This document shows, in pieces, positions 61,575-64,000 of a stretch of DNA of 64,000 nucleotides; position 1 is the stretch's first letter; each line of letters starts with the position of its first letter. The DNA lies in the NCBI RefSeq assembly GCF_026262505.1, contig NC_067203.1, positions 23,107,411-23,171,410 on the forward strand. The letters run 5' to 3'. This stretch comes from Trichomonas vaginalis G3 (taxonomy: Eukaryota; Parabasalia; Trichomonadida; Trichomonadidae). The translations under genes and the position numbers were made by a program. The notes beneath the pieces were generated by a model. The model had not been told where the DNA came from. It saw only the letters and a list, made by a program, of their open reading frames with translations, and ran no database searches.

Positions 61575-62357
61575 TTTATTTTTTCTCGCTGTGAAACGTA
61601 TTCGGTCTTTTTTTTAAAAATTAATTTTTTGTTAGAGATAAGAGCTAAAACTCGGTAAACAACTTCTATATGTCTAGAAAATTCTATCTTGCCTTTTATT
61701 TTTTTCTCGCTGTGAAACGTATTCGGTCTTTTTTTTAAAAATTAATTTTTTGTTAGAGATAAGAGCTAAAACTTTGGAGACAACTCCCCCATGTCTAGCA
61801 AATTTAACATTCGTCTCCCATTTTTATATATTTGGTTTAGAATGTTCGAAAATGCGTAATATGGTCATTAATATTAATTGAAAAGAACCTTGAATTAATT
61901 CAATCTGATCTCACAAAATATTTTAAATTACAAACTTTGTAGTTTGAATAGATAATTAGTATTAAACTCAAATAACTAGTTTCTTTTTGAATAAAAATTA
62001 TTTGAATTTATTCAATTTTGTGAATTTTCCTTCAAAAATCAAGTTTAAATATCTTATTTGCCATATAATTATAAATACAATGAAACATATTCGAAATTGA
62101 AAAGAATGACTTTTTCTGTTCTTTCAATCATTCAATTTGAATTTTGCAATATTGGATTTCGCATTAGATAGCTATTAAAAACAACAAGCAATTTAACTTA
62201 CATTCAAATTTATTTGTGTTATATTCAATCTTCTCAAAACTTATAATTTTCGGCTATAGCATGATTATATGCTATATAATATAATAAACCTATAATAGTA
62301 TCATTCTTTCAATTATTTGAAGAGAAAACCGAAAAAATCTATTTTCGGTCTATAACA
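61575..62357. repeat. Right terminal inverted repeat of rve-type transposon B
   Basis: Reverse complement of 34973 to about 35700, with two 121-bp units (cores CTCGCTGTGAAACGTATTCGG at about 61582 and 61706) and the terminal CTATAACA at 62357. It nearly matches copy A's end at 2964. Confidence 0.85.
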
Positions 62358-62857
62358 GGATAACAATGACATTCAATTTTCGTCGTCTAAAATTGTTCTT
62401 AATTAAATTAAACAAAAAAAATTGGCAAAAATAATTTTCATGTAGCTGAGAGTAAACGTATTCCATTTATCGATGAAATAATTTGATGATAATTTAATCT
62501 TCGGAATTGAATAGGCCGTCAAAATCTCACTCAAAATAAATTCAATAAAATTTTGTGGTTTTATCTTTATTTTAATACGATGAAGTTATGAATAACATGG
62601 GTCTGAAAGAGAACTATTTTTATAAAAAATCAAACTAAAATCATTGATAACTCGTTTGGTCTATCTTATCAAAATTCATCGGTTTGCTCTCCAATATGAT
62701 TTTATCAATGGGATATATAAAATACAATTCCTAATAATATTTTCGCCATAAAACAATTAACCCATAATTTTCTCTCAAATGATGACCGACGTAACTCTCA
62801 AAATTTGGACAAATTGCTCTCAAAATTTGAGAACCAAACTAGCTACCAAAAACAATC
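62358..62857. promoter_or_regulatory. Myb upstream region with repeated CTCTCAAA motif
   Basis: CTCTCAAA occurs at 62772, 62795 and 62817, the last two as CTCTCAAAATTTG, ending 29 bp before the Myb ATG. The rest is AT-rich without genes. The repeated motif is a candidate initiator or binding site shared with at least two other host genes in this window. Confidence 0.45.
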
Positions 62858-63340
62858 ATGTCTGATTGCAAATACATGCTCCCACCAATCGAATCCCTCA
62901 TGCCAGCAATGGGTAACTTCCAGCCATTCATCATCATCCCACAGCAGCCAGTCCATTCAGATCCGGTTGAAGTTCCAAAGACTTCAAAGAAGATGAAATT
63001 TACACCAGAAGAAGATAAAAGACTTTGCTCTCTCATCAGACAGTACGGTTCCAATGATTGGATCCACATCTCTGAGATGATGAAGACAAGAAACCCAAGA
63101 CAATGCAGAGAAAGATGGAACAATTATCTTAATCCAAACTTAAGAGACGATCCATGGACAATTGAAGAAGACAAGCTCCTCATCGCTAAGTACAGACAGT
63201 TCGGAACACACTGGTCTAAGATTTCAAAATTCTTCGCACACAGATCAGACAACGCCATCAGAAACAGATGGCAGATGCTTCTTAGACAATCTGAACGCCG
63301 TTATCTGAGCTCATCCTCTTCTTCAATGTCTGATGCATAA
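62858..63340 (+). CDS. Myb R2R3 DNA-binding protein (160 aa)
   Basis: Small transcription factor. A Pro-rich N-terminus (1-44) precedes two Myb repeats: R2 at about 47-95 (KFTPEEDKRLCSLIRQYGSN then DWIHISEMMKTRNPRQCRERWNNYL) and R3 at about 99-146 (PWTIEEDKLLIAKYRQFGTH then WSKISKFFAHRSDNAIRNRW). The regularly spaced Trp residues are present in both repeats, and the R3 recognition helix SDNAIRNRW is typical. Trichomonads have many short two-repeat Myb proteins; some bind promoters of iron- and adhesion-related genes. A Ser-rich end closes the protein. It looks intact. Confidence 0.93.
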   Translation: MSDCKYMLPPIESLMPAMGNFQPFIIIPQQPVHSDPVEVPKTSKKMKFTPEEDKRLCSLIRQYGSNDWIHISEMMKTRNPRQCRERWNNYLNPNLRDDPWTIEEDKLLIAKYRQFGTHWSKISKFFAHRSDNAIRNRWQMLLRQSERRYLSSSSSSMSDA

Positions 63341-64000
63341 GTCCTGTAGCCCATATTTTTACGGAAACTCTTTTTTATACCATGTATTTATATTAGCTAT
63401 ATTATTAAACCCTTTCTATCCCTTTACATATTTTAAATTTTTACTCAAAATACCTTGCTAACAATAACATATTGTTTATAAAATTTTTAAATTAGGCTTA
63501 TTTTCTTTAAATTTGATAACACTAGATACATGCACAAGTTTAACTTATAGAATCTATCATTAATTTATCTCAATTGCACTTGTTGCCCCTCAATTTAGCA
63601 AATTTCATAATTATTTTTAGAAATTAAAAATTCCCATTGTATACCTATAAACATTTTATCTTATCCATTTACGCAACTTTATGCTATTAAAAAATTCCTG
63701 ATAAAATCATATTTATTTTTTTGGATAGAACGATTGACGCATTTTTTCAATTCCCAGTTTTTCAATAGAAATTAATCCTTCAAAACAAACATGATTCAAA
63801 TATAATATACTTTAAGAATTCACTAGAGTTCATTAAAACCATTCATGATTGAATCTATTCTGAATTGTTCGTTTTTCAATAGACTTACGGATTCATTATT
63901 TAGATGATCATTTATTATTCCCAAATTGCAATAATTAATTACAAAACATTAAATAACCGTCAATGGCCAAATTTCAATATAAAATTTCATCCTCCCTCAC
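63341..64000. other. AT-rich intergenic DNA at window end
   Basis: No gene, RNA or repeat is supported in this stretch. Confidence 0.55.

Larger units (their letters stand above)
34973..62357 (-). mobile_element. rve-type DNA transposon copy B, interrupted by three other elements
   Basis: Outer element of a nested block. Its ends are long inverted repeats: TGTTATAGACCGAAAATAG at 34973 mirrors CTATTTTCGGTCTATAACA ending at 62357. The match continues inward for about 750-850 bp, through an AT-rich part and 121-bp tandem repeats. Removing the inserts leaves roughly 3.2 kb, with one gene on the minus strand (36210-38236). The transposase is of IS481/retroviral-integrase type; termini of the 5'-TGT...ACA-3' kind and a single rve transposase suggest a Ginger-like or IS481EU-like superfamily, which cannot be settled here. 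No clean target duplication is seen. The coding part is noticeably richer in G and C than the host. Confidence 0.8.

Noticed and set aside
34973-62357. 8-bp target duplication for the rve-type element (GGATCACA versus GGATAACA)
   Set aside because: The two copies differ at one base and do not abut the inverted ends symmetrically, so chance similarity is likely.

Overview
The window is AT-rich, nearly intron-free eukaryotic DNA that looks like a parabasalid, most likely a trichomonad such as Tritrichomonas or Trichomonas. The evidence is a BspA-type leucine-rich-repeat surface protein, ankyrin and beta-helix surface-protein debris, a small Rab GTPase, a class I-like PI3-kinase, an R2R3 Myb factor, long single-exon genes and above all Maverick/Polinton elements sitting in dense DNA-transposon debris. 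The species is inferred from gene style, not from a marker gene.

Layout. 1-1426 is the end of a Maverick (copy A) cut off by the window edge. It lies inside the transposase gene of a DNA transposon with a retroviral-type (rve) integrase, whose 3' part and end repeat run to 2964. 2965-34972 is host DNA: a BspA-like surface protein (3946-5580, minus), an equilibrative nucleoside transporter (6423-7628, minus), a long empty stretch, a broken armadillo-type gene (about 12081-12872), a two-module winged-helix-like protein (13403-14146, minus), a Rab GTPase (14693-15298, minus), a one-pass membrane protein (16206-16937), PI3-kinase (19717-23121), ankyrin and beta-helix pseudogene pieces (23586-26270), a large LRR protein with an acidic/basic tail (26611-29949), and an SNF2/CHD-derived protein that has lost its ATP-binding motif but carries FYRN/FYRC domains (30870-34394).

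34973-62357 is one nested block. A second copy of the rve-type DNA transposon, with long inverted ends that contain 121-bp tandem repeats, is interrupted by a 1.1-kb MULE-like element (36849-37960, 12-bp target duplication) and by a TA-flanked mariner-like element (38410-61495). That mariner-like element is itself interrupted by a 21.8-kb Maverick (copy B, 38879-60688, 5-bp target duplication TTGCA, inverted ends of about 0.69 kb). Copy B carries the usual Maverick set: PolB, integrase, packaging ATPase, a major-capsid-like region and two related penton-like proteins. It also has two KilA-N proteins and a phage tail-fibre-like protein. Its ends look whole, but several core genes are broken, roughly twenty breaks in all. 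The two inverted ends are nearly identical, so the insertion is young.

After the block comes a Myb R2R3 gene (62858-63340) and empty AT-rich DNA. The host genes show no operon logic. The main biological story is transposon-in-transposon nesting, plus two unusual features of the Maverick: small GC-rich hairpins embedded in its genes and AGGTGA iterations in its gene spacers.
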